Positions 24,445 through 35,914 of a stretch of DNA of 64,000 nt are shown here, in pieces. Below the pieces are notes generated by a model. The model did no database searches. It was given only the letters and a program-made list of their open reading frames with translations, and was not told the DNA's origin. Source of the stretch: Biomphalaria glabrata (taxonomy: Eukaryota > Mollusca > Gastropoda > Planorbidae); the NCBI RefSeq assembly GCF_947242115.1, contig NC_074715.1:33121086-33185085 (forward strand), written 5' to 3'. Each line of letters opens with the position of its first letter. Position 1 is the first letter of the stretch. A program made the position numbers and the translations under genes.

Positions 24445-25735
24445 TTGTTTCTGTCGTAGAGACCCACAACCTTGCAACAAAATTGTGAATTTACAAAGAC
24501 AATGAAAATACACCTGCTAGATATAGACTAAATTTAGATTTAGATAAATAGTTTTGTTTGCGACCAAGTAGGCCTAACCTTGAAAAAAAATTTACATTAA
24601 AAATCAAATTCAATTAAAACTGGTTAATATTTTACTTTTGATGAACTTTAATGTAAATCTACAATAAATACACTCCAAAATAACCATGATGAAGAATAGG
24701 CGTATTCAGGAAATGTACTTTGTACAGAAGAGCTTAAATTGTGACCTAAATTACTCTTGATGGTTACAGATACACTGACACAGAACACGACACTACACTA
24801 ACACTATTATGCTTATTAGATAGACACGGTAAATGAGATTTTTAAAAAAGTGTTTTAGTTTTATAGATCCATCTTTTTTAGAACAAACACATAAAGAGCT
24901 TTATTAATAGACACACTAGTATCCTTCCCTTTGTTATCTAGTTGGATAGTCCACATCTGCGTCTTTTTTTTTTCTTCTCCATAATTAAACTTTGCATGTT
25001 TACATAGGGAACGTGCGTCATACATTTTAATGAACGCAAAGGAAAACTTGTAACACTGTACTATGGACGAACTAGTCTATAGCCTAAAGCTTGTCATTGA
25101 GAGGATTTGTGATACAAACGGACATATCAAGTTTGGAGATCATTGTACTCACATGGCCACAAGTAAGGTGTGACGTCTACATAGTTAGTCATGAGTTTCA
25201 GTGTATACACTTTTGTTAAAGAGAGGCCTGGGAGTGGTCAAATGTAGAAATGTTAAAATAATGTCTTTCTAAAAATTGAACAGAATTCATTTTCATTCAA
25301 TTTTATTAAATAATTGGAGACCCTAGGCGAAGTGAATTTGGTAGCCCAATAGGAAAAATAAACAGCGAAAAAAAATACAATTTCGCATTTTATTTAAAAC
25401 CTAGTGTGCGAGGCCCCCACCAATCAGAGGCTCTATAGGCGGCTGCCTAGTTTGTTTATGCTTAAAGCCGGCCCTGATACTAATCAATATCTTATCATGT
25501 TCAGCGCACACTATACATAATGTAGACTTGTGTATAGTGTATGCACTAATATTTAGATATCTCACCTTCTAGGGCTCTAGATCTATATTTTATATTACGT
25601 TTGCTGCATTACTCTTTTTATATTTTATTTTACAATTTATCAAGGTCGACAATTTGACGAGACATATTCACAATAGTCAGCACAATCACACAACACATAC
25701 AAAGGTTATTTGGATATGGATACGCTGCAATGCTA
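24445..25735. other. Upstream region of alpha-kinase gene 1
   Basis: Contains the 5' UTR and promoter of gene 1, which cannot be delimited. AT-rich, with the MITE relic near 25310-25475. No other gene seen. Confidence 0.45.
25310..25475. mobile_element. MITE relic with GCCGGCCCTG end
   Basis: The right end (CTTAAAGCCGGCCCTG) matches that of the MITE at 2178-2405. The interior has the GGCCCC/GGCGGC composition common in such elements. The left boundary is degenerate and only estimated. Confidence 0.4.
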
Positions 25736-25740
25736 CAGGA

Positions 25741-26343
25741 CACCGTACCAGGTGGAAGAAATCTTACAGGGCCAGCATAAAGTGAAAGAAATCTTACAGG
25801 GCACAGCACCAAAATGAAAGAAATCTTACAGGGCACAGCACCAAGTGGAAGAAATCTTACAGGGCACAGCACCAAAATGAAAGAAATCTTACAAGGCACA
25901 GCACCGAGTGGAAGAAATCTTACAGGGCACATCACCAAAATGAAAGAAATCTTATAGGGCACAGCACCAAAATGGAAGAAATCTTACAGGGCACAGCACC
26001 AAAATGAAAGAAATCTTACAGGGCACAGCACCAAAATGAAAGAAATCTTACAGGACACAGCACCAAAATGAAAGAAATCTTAGAGGGCACAGTACCGAGT
26101 GGAAGAAATCTTACAGGGCATAGCACCGAGTGGAAGAAATCTTACAGGGCACAGCACCAAAATGGAAGAAATCTTACAGGGCACAGCACCAAAATGAAAG
26201 AAATCTTACAGGGCACAGCACCAAGTGGAAGAAATCTTACAGGGCACAGCACCAAGTGGAAGAAATCTTACAGGGCACAGCACCAAAATGAAAGAAATCT
26301 TACAGGGCACAGCACCAAGAGGAAGACATCTTACAGGAAGAAA
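25741..26343. repeat. 31/32-bp minisatellite, about 19 copies
   Basis: Tandem units built on 'gaaatcttacagggcacagc' come in two versions: one with AAGTGGAA (31 bp) and one with AAAATGAAA (32 bp). Both strands stay open in places because of repeat phase, but the frames have no gene character. Confidence 0.9.
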
Positions 26344-27386
26344 TCAAGAGAACAAAGGGGAAATCGATAGCACATAGGACCGACCTTTCATTCGAAGACT
26401 AATTGAGGACAACTGTAGAGAGGGCGTGAAGTTAAAGAGTGTCAACATTGGTGCCCTAGTAACTCTTTCACGCAGGTTATTATAAAGAAGAAAAGGGTTT
26501 GAATGAAATGTATGAGTAGATTGTTGTAACATTGGCAGAGGAATTTCATAGAAAATTACACTGAAGTGCTCGCTAATGTAGGCCTACATGGGTACCTACG
26601 GGATTTAATGTCGACACGAACTGTTTCCATACAAATATCATTCAAGCATAGATATTCTGGGCTTGTCTGACACATAGAAAGGTTGGTCAACACTATCAAA
26701 AGGTAATCGATGACTAATACAAAACAAATGAAATAAGTAGAGCTAATCTAATCTTTCAAATCTTTGTACGCGTATTTGATGACCAAAGTATTTGAGTATT
26801 GAAATCATGTGCATCTATGATATCTCCCTGTAGAAGTTATCCTCAGACTCCTTTGATTCTTTTCGTGTAAGTTTTAAAAGAGGCTTCTGTTATAGGACCG
26901 CTTCATACCACCCAATACACCAAACCCTTCTCTCGGGTAGACTTATTGTTATTATATAATATGTCTCGATTTCAACATTTTACCATCACAGTCTTACAAG
27001 ATACCGATTACAAAAAACAAACAGGAATCATCTCTTGTCATTATCTCATGCAAACAGATTGAAAGCATTAAATAAGGGCTACAATCCAACGTAAATCTCA
27101 CATGTAATGGTTGAGTTAAAATGTGCTTTGAGTGTATAGTTCACATGCTATCGTTCTAACGTTTGGTTATGTGTGATTCACCAATATTCACCATTAATGT
27201 TAGACGAATTTCTCCAAGAATAATAAAGAAATCAGTATTCAGTATTATTTAAAAACTAAGTTTTGGATGCGATAAAATGTATAACATTTGTAAAATAGCA
27301 ATGTTAACGCATCACGCGGATTATATATCTGAGAGAGAGTGAGAGAGAAGTGACTTTCAATCATTAATATGCTCAGTATCTGTTTT
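26344..27386. other. Repeat-flanked intergenic DNA, no gene seen
   Basis: AT-rich unique-looking sequence between the 31/32-bp minisatellite and the 1.75-kb tandem segments. A (GA)n stretch lies near 27331-27347. Confidence 0.5.
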
Positions 27387-27891
27387 ACTTACTTTATATT
27401 TAGTTCAATTTGTTCACTAGTCAGGTGCTAGATTCCAGATATATTTGTTGTATAGGAAAAGCTATCCAACCTGTGTTTGAGATACACTAGTATCACAATG
27501 TAATGTAGACTGAAGTCAAGTCCCATGCCATAATACTTCCAGTTGAGGTGACATCCGCACTTTGTTTTGGTCACCCAGTGTGCTTTTATATAACGAATAA
27601 AGTAGACTGCAGAGGTACACATATAAATGCTCTTTTTTTTTTTTTTCTTAACCGGATTCGTACCACGTGACATCTCTCCAAACCTTGTATTTTGGCCTAG
27701 ATAGGCCAAGCAAAAGTGAATAAAAATATAATGGCTTAGGGAGTGGGGGAATGAGGGCGGCATTCAAGAGTGCTTTTTTTTTGTGTGTAGGCCTATTACT
27801 GTAGAAGGAAAAGCTTTCTGTCCACAAGACGATACAACTAGATCTATGTTGTAACAAATTTTTATGGTTTGTTTTCAAATAGCTTCCAGAT

Positions 27892-28085
27892 CAGGGGTTC
27901 TCAACCTGTGGGTCGCGACCCTTTTGGGGGTCGATTGACGATTTGCCAGGGGTCGCCTAAGACCATTGTAATATGGATTGTTTTTGTCTATTCTTCTATT
28001 GCTGCATGTGTTTGGGGGGGGGGGTCGATGCAGAGTGGGGGGTCGTAAAAAGGGGTCGTCGAGCATAAAAGGTTGAGAACCGCTG
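27892..28085 (+). mobile_element. SPIN-like hAT MITE, tandem-segment copy 1
   Basis: The left end CAGGGGTTCTCAACCTGTGG and the right end GGTTGAGAACCGCTG are imperfect inverted repeats. Flanks TTCCAGAT and TTCTAGAT agree at 7 of 8 bases, as expected for a hAT 8-bp target duplication. The left end closely resembles SPIN non-autonomous hAT elements as I remember them. The interior has a G run and no coding capacity. Confidence 0.85.
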
Positions 28086-28833
28086 TTCTAGATCTATTTA
28101 AAAACCAACAAAACTTAAACGTAGACTACTTTCTGTTGTCAAGGGAGTGTTATGTGGCTAGCGTCCCTAAAATTATAAGATCCTAGGCTCGACAGAAATG
28201 CTATTCAGCCTCCCACAAGGTTAGGTACTTTAAGCGGTGAATAGTAATAGGCCCTCTAGTCACTTTGCAACGTCTGAAATCAAATATTTTATTTTCGTTT
28301 CACAAGTAAAATATATGCGTAAGATTAAACAAATAGAATTCATGTTGATCAAGTGATCCAGCTGGTTAGAAGAAATGTCATTATATCGCCTCTGATAATA
28401 TTTGTGGTATCAGCCGACATGCTAACCAATGACCACACCTAGCGCAGTGCATCAAAAGTGGCGCCCCTGTTGCATCCACTGTTTACGTTCCATAATGCAC
28501 TTAACTTCAGTTTCGTGTATAGATGTTGATCTAAGTTTTATATACACGATTGCTTTCATGCCAAACTATTGTATGAAAAGTATTACAAACGAGGAGGCCT
28601 ACTATATATATATATAAAGTGCTTTTAGACCCATAAGAAAATGAATAAAACAAAGATGTAAAGTGCGAGTAGAATCAAGTGTAAGAAAATTGTTTGTTTT
28701 AATGGGAATTCCGTTAAACACTAAACATTTATACTTTTTTGTGAAATCACTCCCCCCCCCCTTTTCTCTCACCGCATTAAATTTAGATGCAATAATAATG
28801 GTGAAAATTGTTTGTTTTAATGGATATTCCGTT

Positions 28834-29010
28834 ATGGCTGCCTGGTCGTGCGGTTTGCGCGCTGGACTGTCGTTCGGATTTATCGACGGTCAAGGGTTCA
28901 AACCCTGCCCGCTCCCATCCCCCGTCGTCCTGCGGGAGGTTTGGACTAGGAAGTAAACTATCTTCAACTCTGAAGGAACATCCGAAACATGTAAAACAAA
29001 CAAACAAACA
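28834..29010 (+). mobile_element. tRNA-derived SINE family 2, tandem-segment copy 1
   Basis: The head has A-box-like TGGTCGTGCGGTTTGCGCGC and B-box GGGTTCAAACCCTG. The body is 'cgtcgtcctgcgggaggttt' and the tail is (AAAC)n. It was inserted into the short internal repeat at CCGTTA. It recurs at 30595, 32354 and, inverted, at 57734. Confidence 0.85.
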
Positions 29011-29641
29011 CTAAACATTTATACTTTTGTGAAATCACTCCCCCCCCCCTTTTCTCTCACTGCATTAAATTTAGATGCAATAATAATGGGGAAAATTGTT
29101 TGTTTTAATGGGAATTCCGTTAAACACTAAACATTTACTTACTTTATATTTAGTTCAATTTGTTCACTAGTCAGGTGCTAGATTCCAGATATATTTGTTG
29201 TATAGGAAAAGCTATCCAACCTGTGTTTGAGATACACTAGTATCACAATGTAATGTAGACTGAAGTCAAGTCCCATGCCATAATACTTCCAGTTGAGGTG
29301 ACATCCGCACTTTGTTTTGGTCACCCAGTGTGCTTTTATATAACGAATAAAGTAGACTGCAGAGGTACACATATAAATGCTCTTTTTTTTTTTTTTCTTA
29401 ACCGGATTCGTACCACGTGACATCTCTCCAAACCTTGTATTTTGGCCTAGATAGGCCAAGCAAAAGTGAATAAAAATATAATGGCTTAGGGAGTGGGGGA
29501 ATGAGGGCGGCATTCAAGAGTGCTTTTTTTTTGTGTGTAGGCCTATTACTGTAGAAGGAAAAGCTTTCTGTCCACAAGACGATACAACTAGATCTATGTT
29601 GTAACAAATTTTTATGGTTTGTTTTCAAATAGCTTCCAGAT

Positions 29642-29843
29642 CAGGGGTTCTCAACCTGTGGGTCGCGACCCTTTTGGGGGTCGATTGACGATTTGCCAGG
29701 GGTCGCCTAAGACCATTGTAATATGGATTGTTTTTGTCTATTCTTCTATTGCTGCATGTGTGTGTATGTTTGGGGGGGGGGGTCGATGCAGAGTGGGGGG
29801 TCGTAAAAAGGGGTCGTCGAGCATAAAAGGTTGAGAACCGCTG
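29642..29843 (+). mobile_element. SPIN-like hAT MITE, tandem-segment copy 2
   Basis: Same element and same flanking bases as the copy at 27892, so it was copied by segment duplication, not by a new insertion. It is longer by the TGTGTATG insertion. Confidence 0.85.
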
Positions 29844-30594
29844 TTCTAGATCTATTTAAAAACCAACAAAACTTAAACGTAGACTACTTTCTGTTGTCAA
29901 GGGAGTGTTATGTGGCTAGCGTCCCTAAAATTATAAGATCCTAGGCTCGACAGAAATGCTATTCAGCCTCCCACAAGGTTAGGTACTTTAAGCGGTGAAT
30001 AGTAATAGGCCCTCTAGTCACTTTGCAACGTCTGAAATCAAATATTTTATTTTCGTTTCACAAGTAAAATATATGCGTAAGATTAAACAAATAGAATTCA
30101 TGTTGATCAAGTGATCCAGCTGGTTAGAAGAAATGTCATTATATCGCCTCTGATAATATTTGTGGTATCAGCCGACATGCTAACCAATGACCACACCTAG
30201 CGCAGTGCATCAAAAGTGGCGCCCCTGTTGCATCCACTGTTTACGTTCCATAATGCACTTAACTTCAGTTTCGTGTATAGATGTTGATCTAAGTTTTATA
30301 TACACGATTGCTTTCATGCCAAACTATTGTATGAAAAGTATTACAAACGAGGAGGCCTACTATATATATATATAAAGTGCTTTTAGACCCATAAGAAAAT
30401 GAATAAAACAAAGATGTAAAGTGCGAGTAGAATCAAGTGTAAGAAAATTGTTTGTTTTAATGGGAATTCCGTTAAACACTAAACATTTATACTTTTTTGT
30501 GAAATCACTCCCCCCCCCCCCCTTTTCTCTCACCGCATTAAATTTAGATGCAATAATAATGGTGAAAATTGTTTGTTTTAATGGATATTCCGTT

Positions 30595-30771
30595 ATGGCT
30601 GCCTGGTCGTGCGGTTTGCGCGCTGGACTGTCGTTCGGATTTATCGACGGTCAAGGGTTCAAACCCTGCCCGCTCCCATCCCCCGTCGTCCTGCGGGAGG
30701 TTTGGACTAGGAAGTAAACTATCTTCAACTCTGAAGGAACATCCGAAACATGTAAAACAAACAAACAAACA
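30595..30771 (+). mobile_element. tRNA-derived SINE family 2, tandem-segment copy 2
   Basis: Identical by eye to the copy at 28834, in the same position of the tandem unit. Confidence 0.85.
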
Positions 30772-31402
30772 CTAAACATTTATACTTTTGTGAAATCACT
30801 CCCCCCCCCCTTTTCTCTCACTGCATTAAATTTAGATGCAATAATAATGGGGAAAATTGTTTGTTTTAATGGGAATTCCGTTAAACACTAAACATTTACT
30901 TACTTTATATTTAGTTCAATTTGTTCACTAGTCAGGTGCTAGATTCCAGATATATTTGTTGTATAGGAAAAGCTATCCAACCTGTGTTTGAGATACACTA
31001 GTATCACAATGTAATGTAGACTGAAGTCAAGTCCCATGCCATAATACTTCCAGTTGAGGTGACATCCGCACTTTGTTTTGGTCACCCAGTGTGCTTTTAT
31101 ATAACGAATAAAGTAGACTGCAGAGGTACACATATAAATGCTCTTTTTTTTTTTTTTCTTAACCGGATTCGTACCACGTGACATCTCTCCAAACCTTGTA
31201 TTTTGGCCTAGATAGGCCAAGCAAAAGTGAATAAAAATATAATGGCTTAGGGAGTGGGGTAATGAGGGCGGCATTCAAGAGTGCTTTTTTTTTGTGTGTA
31301 GGCCTATTACTGTAGAAGGAAAAGCTTTCTGTCCACAAGACGATACAACTAGATCTATGTTGTAACAAATTTTTATGGTTTGTTTTCAAATAGCTTCCAG
31401 AT

Positions 31403-31605
31403 CAGGGGTTCTCAACCTGTGGGTCGCGACCCTTTTGGGGGTCGATTGACGATTTGCCAGGGGTCGCCTAAGACCATTGTAATATGGATTGTTTTTGTCT
31501 ATTCTTCTATTGCTGCATGTGTGTGTATGTTTGGGGGGGGGGGGTCGATGCAGAGTGGGGGGTCGTAAAAAGGGGTCGTCGAGCATAAAAGGTTGAGAAC
31601 CGCTG
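31403..31605 (+). mobile_element. SPIN-like hAT MITE, tandem-segment copy 3
   Basis: Same element and flanks as copies 1 and 2; the G run is one base longer than in copy 2. Confidence 0.85.
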
Positions 31606-32353
31606 TTCTAGATCTATTTAAAAACCAACAAAACTTAAACGTAGACTACTTTCTGTTGTCAAGGGAGTGTTATGTGGCTAGCGTCCCTAAAATTATAAGA
31701 TCCTAGGCTCGACAGAAATGCTATTCAGCCTCCCACAAGGTTAGGTACTTTAAGCGGTGAATAGTAATAGGCCCTCTAGTCACTTTGCAACGTCTGAAAT
31801 CAAATATTTTATTTTCGTTTCACAAGTAAAATATATGCGTAAGATTAAACAAATAGAATTCATGTTGATCAAGTGATCCAGCTGGTTAGAAGAAATGTCA
31901 TTATATCGCCTCTGATAATATTTGTGGTATCAGCCGACATGCTAACCAATGACCACACCTAGCGCAGTGCATCAAAAGTGGCGCCCCTGTTGCATCCACT
32001 GTTTACGTTCCATAATGCACTTAACTTCAGTTTCGTGTATAGATGTTGATCTAAGTTTTATATACACGATTGCTTTCATGCCAAACTATTGTATGAAAAG
32101 TATTACAAACGAGGAGGCCTACTATATATATATATAAAGTGCTTTTAGACCCATAAGAAAATGAATAAAACAAAGATGTAAAGTGCGAGTAGAATCAAGT
32201 GTAAGAAAATTGTTTGTTTTAATGGGAATTCCGTTAAACACTAAACATTTATACTTTTTTGTGAAATCACTCCCCCCCCCCTTTTCTCTCACCGCATTAA
32301 ATTTAGATGCAATAATAATGGTGAAAATTGTTTGTTTTAATGGATATTCCGTT

Positions 32354-32530
32354 ATGGCTGCCTGGTCGTGCGGTTTGCGCGCTGGACTGTCGTTCGGATT
32401 TATCGACGGTCAAGGGTTCAAACCCTGCCCGCTCCCATCCCCCGTCGTCCTGCGGGAGGTTTGGACTAGGAAGTAAACTATCTTCAACTCTGAAGGAACA
32501 TCCGAAACATGTAAAACAAACAAACAAACA
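32354..32530 (+). mobile_element. tRNA-derived SINE family 2, tandem-segment copy 3
   Basis: Identical by eye to the copies at 28834 and 30595. Confidence 0.85.
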
Positions 32531-32730
32531 CTAAACATTTATACTTTTGTGAAATCACTCCCCCCCCCCCCTTTTCTCTCACTGCATTAAATTTAGATGC
32601 AATAATAATGGGGAAAATTGTTTGTTTTAATGGGAATTCCGTTAAACACTAAACATTTATACTTTTGTGAAATCACCCCCCCTCCCTTTCTCTCACCGCA
32701 TTAAATTTAGATGCAATAATAATGGGGAAA

Positions 32731-33341
32731 ACCTCTGAAGATGTCTATAATAGCTATTGTAGAAATCCGTTATTAATTAATTACCCACCTCATCCTACAC
32801 TAATTATTATTGTTTCTCTACTTCACCAAGACTCGTCTTCAAAGAAACATTACCTTAATAAGTGGGCCTACAATGATCAGTTCATACTTGCTGATATTAT
32901 TCCTTGTCCGTGGCAACATTTCTTAACATTTTCATGACCGGTAAGATCCATTGAAGTTTGATTGAAGTAGAGCTATTAAAAGTAAGTAGGTAAGAAATGT
33001 ATTTTTAGATCTGGCTTAATCACAGTCCACGCTGGCTGTGGGGCGTCTACTACGCTTCAATAAAAATAAACAAAACGTAATTTATATTTTTAAACCATCA
33101 AAGTTTAGTTGTTTTTTTTAAATCTTTGATCACGTGGTTTTAAATGCAAGTCAAGTTCAAGTTGCCCTTAAAGATAAACTTCAATGAAACTTTGAATGCG
33201 AACGAAGCCATTGGGAAAGTCCGACTATTACAGACAGTCTATTAATATCCTAGGGCGACCTAGGGCATAGGTTTAGAGTTAGGTGAACAAGTTAAGCTTC
33301 CTATGGTAGTAAGATGTCAAGATCGTCATTGTGACATAGTC
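32731..33341. other. Intergenic DNA, no gene seen
   Basis: Unique-looking AT-rich sequence after the tandem segments. A 71-codon open frame at 32722-32937 has no recognisable features. Confidence 0.5.
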
Positions 33342-34094
33342 CATGGGCGTAGCCATTTTTTTCGGGGGGGGGGGGGGAAGCTTGGGTTCATATAGATCTA
33401 TATATATTATGTGTGTGTGATTTGTGTGTATACTTATATATCTTTCCTTTTTTTTTCTTACCCCTCCACATATACATGTGTGTGTGTGTGTATATACTTA
33501 TATACGTAATTAATCTTCACTACATTTTGATCCTTCATTCTTTCGGAAGATTTTTTTTTTTTTGGACCCAGTGAGCACAAAACGTCAAGCCTTATTCTGT
33601 GGTATCTACAGTGCATTACCCTGCTACTCTTCTATTTCAAAAAATTGTTGGGTCAAAAAACAAATCTGCTATTAACAGCATAATTTACTGCAAATTAGAA
33701 ATGTAGCCTAGCGACTGATAGAAAATGGTAACTATAGTTTCGCTTTAGTATTTTATTGGGTAGGGTAACTACAAAATCTCTTTTGGCTACGAATATGAAA
33801 TTTAGTAATTGTAGCTTTGTTTTCCTGTTGTTGGAAAAAGGGGGGGGGTAGTCTCAAAACCCCTCTTGGCTACGCTAATATTATGGAATTTGGTGACTGT
33901 CGTTTGCTTTATTTTTTTGTTTTATTGAAGAGGGGGCTCTTATCTTCAAAACCTCTGAGGGGGATTTTAAACTCGAAAACCCCCTTGGCTGCGCTGGGGC
34001 AAGTGGTGGATTAACATTAAATCTTACCTTAACAGTCATTTCATTTCGGAGGGGGGAGGGGTGAACCCCGACCTATCCCCTGGCTACGCCCATG
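33342..34094. mobile_element. Terminal-inverted-repeat element or degenerate repeat cluster (about 750 bp)
   Basis: The ends CATGGGCGTAGCCA and TGGCTACGCCCATG are exact 14-bp inverted repeats. The inside holds several degenerate repeats of 'ttggctacgctaat..atggaattt', also found at 660-910 and 4915. Next to each end is a G-rich run. No target duplication is evident and no class can be assigned. Confidence 0.55.
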
Positions 34095-34480
34095 ACGAAG
34101 TGTATGCCTTTAATGGTCAGTATCGCTACTCGCTTATCTTCTCTTGGAAAAATCTGTTTGAATTCGGTAGTAATGGTGTGTTTTTTTTCTTATACACGAT
34201 CTGCGTCTTTCAGATCAATTGAAGTGACATCATTAATCTACAAATCTCAATGTAACTGATACAAAAACAAGAAAAATATAGAAATACTTTAAAAAAAAAC
34301 AAAGCTTTTATTAAGCGTAGTTGTATCAATTGGTTTGGATCAGTCATGTAATTATAAATGTAATAGATCTAGACTAACAACAATAAATCTGTGCGATTAG
34401 TAATAGTTTTATTAATTGCTTTTGTTTAGCGCAATTTCATACTTTTAGCTTTGTTAACACGCCATGATCCTATCACTTGA
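34095..34480. other. Intergenic DNA, no gene seen
   Basis: AT-rich sequence leading into the G-rich minisatellite; nothing recognised. Confidence 0.5.
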
Positions 34481-34486
34481 TCAGTT

Positions 34487-35037
34487 GAGAAAGGGGTGGG
34501 GGGTGATGAAAGAAAGGGGTTGGGGAGGATGAAAGAAAGGGGTTGGGGGATGAAAGAAAGGGGTTGGGGGATGAAAGAAAGGGGTTGGGGGATGAAAGAA
34601 AGGGGTTGGGGGGGAATGAAAAAAAGGGGTTGGGGGGATGAAAGAAAGGGGTTGGGGGGATGAAAGAAAGGGGTTGGGGGATGAAAGAAAGGGGTTGGGG
34701 GGGAATGAAAAAAAGGGGTTGGGGGGATGAAAGAAAGGGGTTGGGGGGATGAAAGAAAGGGTTTGGGGGGATGAAAGAAAGGGGTTGGGGGGATGAAAGA
34801 AAGGGGTTGGGGGGATGAAAGAAAGGGGTTGGGGGATGAAAGAAAGGGGTTGGGGATGAAAGAAAGGGGTTGGGGGGGAATGAAAAAAAGGGGTTGGGGG
34901 GATGAAAGAAAGGGGTTGGGGGGATGAAAGAAAGGGTTTGGGGGGATGAAAGAAAGGGGTTGGGGGGATGAAAGAAAGGGGTTGGGGGGATGAAAGAAAG
35001 GGTTTGGGGGGATGAAAGAAAGGGGTTGGGGGGTATC
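34487..35037 (+). repeat. G-rich minisatellite (GGGGTTGGGGGATGAAAGAAA)
   Basis: About 25 copies of a 21-24-bp unit; the plus strand has GGGG and GGGGG(G) runs two bases apart. Three units carry a GGAATGAAAAAA variant at similar spacing, suggesting a longer repeat order. The 218-codon minus frame (Pro/Phe/Ser repeats) is a by-product of the array. Confidence 0.9.
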
Positions 35038-35046
35038 TGGGTGAGT

Positions 35047-35439
35047 GGTATCTGGAAATTTAGGCACCGGATATTTAGGCACCCGGAAATTTAGGCACCC
35101 GGATATTTAGGCACCGGATAATTAGGCACTTTTTGACAAGGCGGAAAATTAGGCACCCGAAAATTAGGCACTCTTTAATTAGCGACCTTAATTTTGAAAG
35201 TAGTTTTAAAATGTTAACGTATATGTTATCCTTAGGCTATGGGCTATCGGTGACGCTTTGTCAAAAAGTGCCTAATTATCCGGTGCCTAAATTTCCGGGT
35301 GCCTAATTATCCGGGTGCCTAAATTTCGGGTGCCTAAATATCCGGGTGCCTAAATTTCCGGGTGCCTAAATATCCGGTGCCTAAATATCCGTAAATACGC
35401 GGTGCCTAATTATCCGGTGCCTAAATTTCCTAAATTCGT
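35047..35439. mobile_element. Foldback element with 8-bp flanking direct repeats
   Basis: The arms are arrays of 14-15-bp units (GGCACCGGATATTTA type) on the left and their complement on the right. The outer 30 bases pair at 29 positions and an inner block pairs at 32 of 33. GGGTGAGT flanks it on both sides (35039-35046 and 35440-35447), an 8-bp direct repeat that looks like a target duplication. The loop region is about 110 bases and non-coding. Confidence 0.75.
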
Positions 35440-35447
35440 GGGTGAGT

Positions 35448-35914
35448 ATTACCGTGATCGTTTTTTTAAATGCATTTAAAGTGTTAACGTAATGATTAGT
35501 TTTCTTCTTCTCGCCATCTTGTTCTTGCTACATCCTCTTACAATGAACTTGTCAATCCAATTTGTTGATTCAAAACTTAGAACCCTAATCTTGGATATTT
35601 GTATCATGAGTCAAGATCATGACTCATATGTTTGATTACTAAATGAAAGACATAAACATCGTGCATAAAACTTATTAGGCCTATAAGTAGACTAAAGAAA
35701 TAGCTATCATAAATATGTTTTCAGTTGACAATATATACATATTTAATTAAAACACTGAATCTTTGCACAATAAGGAAATAAATACAACATTTACACGTGA
35801 TTAGAAAGGCAATAGTGTATCTTATCCACATGCTATTTCAATTCAATTAGGCCTACGCTCCGAAAAATATTAACAGGAACATCCTTTCAAACCATTGCAG
35901 TAAAATCGTAAGTT
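35448..35914. other. Spacer before the satellite, no gene seen
   Basis: AT-rich DNA with no recognised feature. Confidence 0.5.

Larger units (their letters stand above)
27387..32655 (+). repeat. Three tandem copies of a 1.75-kb segment
   Basis: Copy borders are about 27387-29136 (1750 bp), 29137-30897 (1761 bp) and 30898-32655. Copies look near identical, with differences mainly in C or G homopolymer length and a TGTGTATG insertion that copies 2 and 3 share and copy 1 lacks. Each copy carries one SPIN-like MITE, one tRNA-SINE (family 2) and a short internal repeat of 'gcattaaatttagatgcaat'. A further partial internal repeat follows at 32656-32730. Open frames recur in each copy (111, 76, 62, 97, 74 and 68 codons) only because the DNA is repeated; none resembles a known protein. 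Confidence 0.9.

Noticed and set aside
25630-26370. Open frames on both strands over the 31/32-bp repeat
   Set aside because: Repeat by-products; both strands are open and residues merely mirror the DNA unit.
28834-29010. Functional tRNA gene suggested by A-box and B-box
   Set aside because: The sequence after the B box does not form an acceptor stem, it ends in (AAAC)n, and it is repeated elsewhere; it is a SINE. The same holds for the copies at 16878 and 42532.
27428-32534. Sets of repeated open frames (111, 76, 62, 97, 74, 68 codons) as a tandem gene family
   Set aside because: They overlap the MITE and SINE and lie on both strands. They are repeated only because the 1.75-kb DNA is, with no recognisable domain.
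34426-35082. 218-codon Pro/Phe/Ser-rich open frame on minus
   Set aside because: It is the complement of the G-rich minisatellite and follows its period; it has no signal peptide, domain or splice context.
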